Of a stretch of DNA of 6,443 nucleotides, positions 4,630 through 6,443 are shown piece after piece (position 1 is the stretch's first letter; each line of letters opens with the position of its first letter). The stretch is from Desulfurococcales archaeon (lineage in GTDB: Archaea; Thermoproteota; Thermoprotei_A; CAZTBM01; SZUA-1508). The notes under the pieces are model-generated. The model had not been told where the DNA came from, searched no databases, and worked only from the letters and a program-made list of their open reading frames with translations. The DNA lies in contig DQVH01000064.1 of assembly GCA_015661855.1 (NCBI GenBank), forward strand, positions 1 to 6,443. The letters are read 5' to 3'. The position numbers and the translations under genes were made by a program.

Positions 4630-6443
4630 AGGATACAACTAATACTGTTAGAAGTGAAGGTGTTGGAGAATTAAGTGGGGGAGTTTTAGAAGAGTCTAGT
4701 ACCGCTATTGATATTCGTGAGAGATTTAAGGACTTCATTAGATCGTTTAGGGATAAAAGTGGTAGATTAAAGTACATCGAAAGACTTAGAAGTATGATTT
4801 TGCTAGGTCAACGCTCACTAATTATCGACTTTGTAGACCTCCTAATATATGACCAGCTATTAGCAAGAATGGTTATAGATGAGCCAATAGTAACAATTAA
4901 AGCTGCATCTCAAGCTGTAAAGGAGCTAGTTCAACAGGAGAGTAGAGAGTATGCTGAACAGGTTAGCGAGTTCTTCGTTAGATTTAGGAATCTACCTGAA
5001 ACAATATCCATAAGGAACTTGAAATCAGAATATATAGGTAAAATGGTGCAAATTGAAGGTATACTTGTAAGGTCAACACCTATAAGACAGCAATTAAGAA
5101 TAGCAGTATTAAAACTACCTGATGGTAGAGAGGTTGAAGTACCACAGGAAGGAGACTTTCTAGAAATACCACCCGAACTAGAAAAGGTAGGAATAGATGT
5201 TGAAGGGAAGGGTAGGAGAACCGGGACACCTAAACTAATACTGGAAAAATCAAAATTCATAGATTGGCAGAAGGTCGTTGTTCAAGAGAGACCCGAGGAA
5301 ATGCCTCCAGGACAGCTCCCTAGAAGTATAGAGGTAGTCCTAAAAGGTGATCTAGTTGATGTTGCTAGACCTGGCGATAGAATAGTTTTAACAGGGATAT
5401 TAAAGGTTAAACAGGATAAGCCTGTAAAGAAGGGTTCTAAGATAACATTTGAAATGTATATTGAGGGAAACTATGTTGAGGTATTACAAAAAGCACTTGA
5501 AGAAGTTGAAATAACTAAAGAGGATGAGAAAGCTATTTTAGAGTTAGCTAAAGACCCAAATATTCACGAGAAAATAGTGAAGTCAATAGCGCCAGCAATA
5601 TACGGTTACGATGATATAAAGAAGGCAATAGCATTAGCTCTCTTCGGTGGAGTACCAAAAGTATTAAAGGATGGTACGAGGATTAGAGGGGACATACATA
5701 TACTGATAATAGGGGATCCGGGAACAGCTAAAAGCCAGCTTCTTCAGTATGCATCACGTATAGCCCCTAGAGGAGTCTACACTACAGGTAAAGGTTCTAC
5801 AGCGGCTGGACTAACAGCTACAGTATTACGTGATAAACGTACCGGAGAATACTATCTTGAAGCTGGCGCTCTAGTACTAGCTGATGGAGGACTCTGTGCA
5901 ATAGACGAAATTGATAAAATGAGACCTGAGGATAGAGTAGCTATTCATGAAGCATTAGAGCAGCAGACAATCAGTATTGCTAAAGCAGGTATTGTTGCTA
6001 GACTTAACGCTAGAACTACAGTTATAGCTGCTGGAAATCCAGCTTTAGGTAGGTATATTCCAGATAGGCCATTAACAGATAACATTAACCTACCAGTAAC
6101 AATTCTATCAAGATTCGACCTAATATTTATACTACAAGATAAACCGAATGAAGAATTTGATACTAAGCTAGCTGAACACATTCTCAAAGTACATAAGGAG
6201 GCTGAGAGGGTTAGAGCACCAATCGATCCTGAACTACTAAAGAAGTATATCTGCTATGCTAGAAGATATGTATTCCCTAAGTTAACTGATGAAGCAGCAA
6301 AAAGACTAAGAGAATTCTATGTGTCAATGAGAAAGAAGAGTGAGAATACTAATGCGCCAATAACAATAACTGCTAGACAGCTGGAAGCACTAGTTAGACT
6401 AGCTGAAGCCCATGCAAGAATGGCGTTAAGAAGCGAAGTAACA
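4623..6443 (+). CDS. mcm: MCM replicative helicase (3' end outside window), lacking zinc-finger ligands
   Basis: The frame is open from GTG 4623 to the right edge: 607 codons of a protein usually near 690 residues, so the C-terminal winged helix is missing. The GTG is the first possible start after an in-frame TGA at 4614-4616. MCM is the hexameric 3'-5' helicase of the replication fork. Residues 1-28 are a Gly/Ser/Glu-rich leader, and the N-terminal helical domain starts at about 29 (IDIRERFKDFIRSF). The OB-fold region spans about 140-290, with the DNA-binding hairpin KQDKPVKKGSK at 263-273. The AAA+ core has Walker A GDPGTAKS (364-371, Lys370), Walker B AIDEIDKM (Asp428/Glu429), and the presensor-1 hairpin Lys454. 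Sensor 1 is Asn472 and the arginine finger SRFD has Arg497. Residues 160-212, where archaeal MCMs carry a zinc-binding subdomain, contain no Cys or His. It overlaps gins23 by 7 bp. Confidence 0.97.
   Translation, partial: MVEDTTNTVRSEGVGELSGGVLEESSTAIDIRERFKDFIRSFRDKSGRLKYIERLRSMILLGQRSLIIDFVDLLIYDQLLARMVIDEPIVTIKAASQAVKELVQQESREYAEQVSEFFVRFRNLPETISIRNLKSEYIGKMVQIEGILVRSTPIRQQLRIAVLKLPDGREVEVPQEGDFLEIPPELEKVGIDVEGKGRRTGTPKLILEKSKFIDWQKVVVQERPEEMPPGQLPRSIEVVLKGDLVDVARPGDRIVLTGILKVKQDKPVKKGSKITFEMYIEGNYVEVLQKALEEVEITKEDEKAILELAKDPNIHEKIVKSIAPAIYGYDDIKKAIALALFGGVPKVLKDGTRIRGDIHILIIGDPGTAKSQLLQYASRIAPRGVYTTGKGSTAAGLTATVLRDKRTGEYYLEAGALVLADGGLCAIDEIDKMRPEDRVAIHEALEQQTISIAKAGIVARLNARTTVIAAGNPALGRYIPDRPLTDNINLPVTILSRFDLIFILQDKPNEEFDTKLAEHILKVHKEAERVRAPIDPELLKKYICYARRYVFPKLTDEAAKRLREFYVSMRKKSENTNAPITITARQLEALVRLAEAHARMALRSEVT

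Noticed and set aside
5100..5258. A frameshift or deletion as the cause of the missing MCM zinc ligands
   Set aside because: The frame is continuous, the segment keeps about the usual length, and conserved blocks on both sides are in the same frame, so replacement by divergence fits better than an error.
4574..5260. Minus-strand open frames at 4574-4777 and 4931-5260 opposite gins23 and mcm
   Set aside because: Both are antisense to conserved coding sequence and show no promoter, ribosome site or domain; composition is the Ser/Leu/Pro-rich pattern typical of antisense frames.
5945..6187. Minus-strand 80-codon open frame opposite the mcm sensor-1/arginine-finger region
   Set aside because: It is antisense to the most conserved part of MCM with no supporting signals.
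1..6443. CRISPR arrays, tRNA/rRNA genes, insertion sequences or att sites
   Set aside because: I scanned both strands by eye and saw no regularly spaced repeats, no tRNA-like arms, no transposase motifs and no terminal inverted repeats; almost all the DNA is conserved coding sequence.

Overview
The window is a compact, gene-dense piece of an archaeal chromosome. It most likely comes from a hyperthermophilic crenarchaeote (Thermoproteota, possibly Desulfurococcales-like; the order is a guess). Reasons: an Orc1/Cdc6 C-terminus, a two-subunit RFC clamp loader, an archaeal GINS subunit and MCM all lie together. The DNA is AT-rich with heavy use of ATA, AGA and AGG codons. TTG and GTG starts are used, genes abut or overlap, and the one real intergenic region carries archaeal TATA boxes rather than bacterial -35/-10 elements.

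Layout, left to right. (1) 1-1681, plus strand: the 3' end of an orc1/cdc6 initiator gene, then a 97-residue winged-helix protein whose start overlaps the orc1 stop (ATGA), then truA (tRNA pseudouridine synthase) from a TTG start. (2) 1673-3952, minus strand: rfcS then rfcL, three bases apart, as an operon. rfcL converges on truA and the two coding regions overlap by 9 bp. (3) 3953-4035: an 83-bp divergent promoter region with two interleaved TATA boxes forming a 7-3-7 inverted repeat. (4) 4036-6443, plus strand: gins23 (TTG start) overlapping mcm (GTG start) by 7 bp. mcm runs off the right edge after 607 codons.

Functionally this is a replication island: an initiator (Orc1/Cdc6), the helicase (MCM), a helicase activator subunit (GINS23) and the PCNA loader (RFC small and large subunits), with one tRNA-modification gene between them. 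The window contains no stretch over 300 bases without a gene, and no tRNA, rRNA, CRISPR array or transposable element that I could recognise.

The most notable observation is that the MCM keeps all its AAA+ motifs and its N-terminal DNA-binding hairpin, but the segment that is normally the zinc-binding subdomain has no cysteine or histidine at all. The second is the interleaved divergent promoter, where the predicted initiation complexes for the clamp-loader operon and the GINS-MCM operon would occupy the same DNA.
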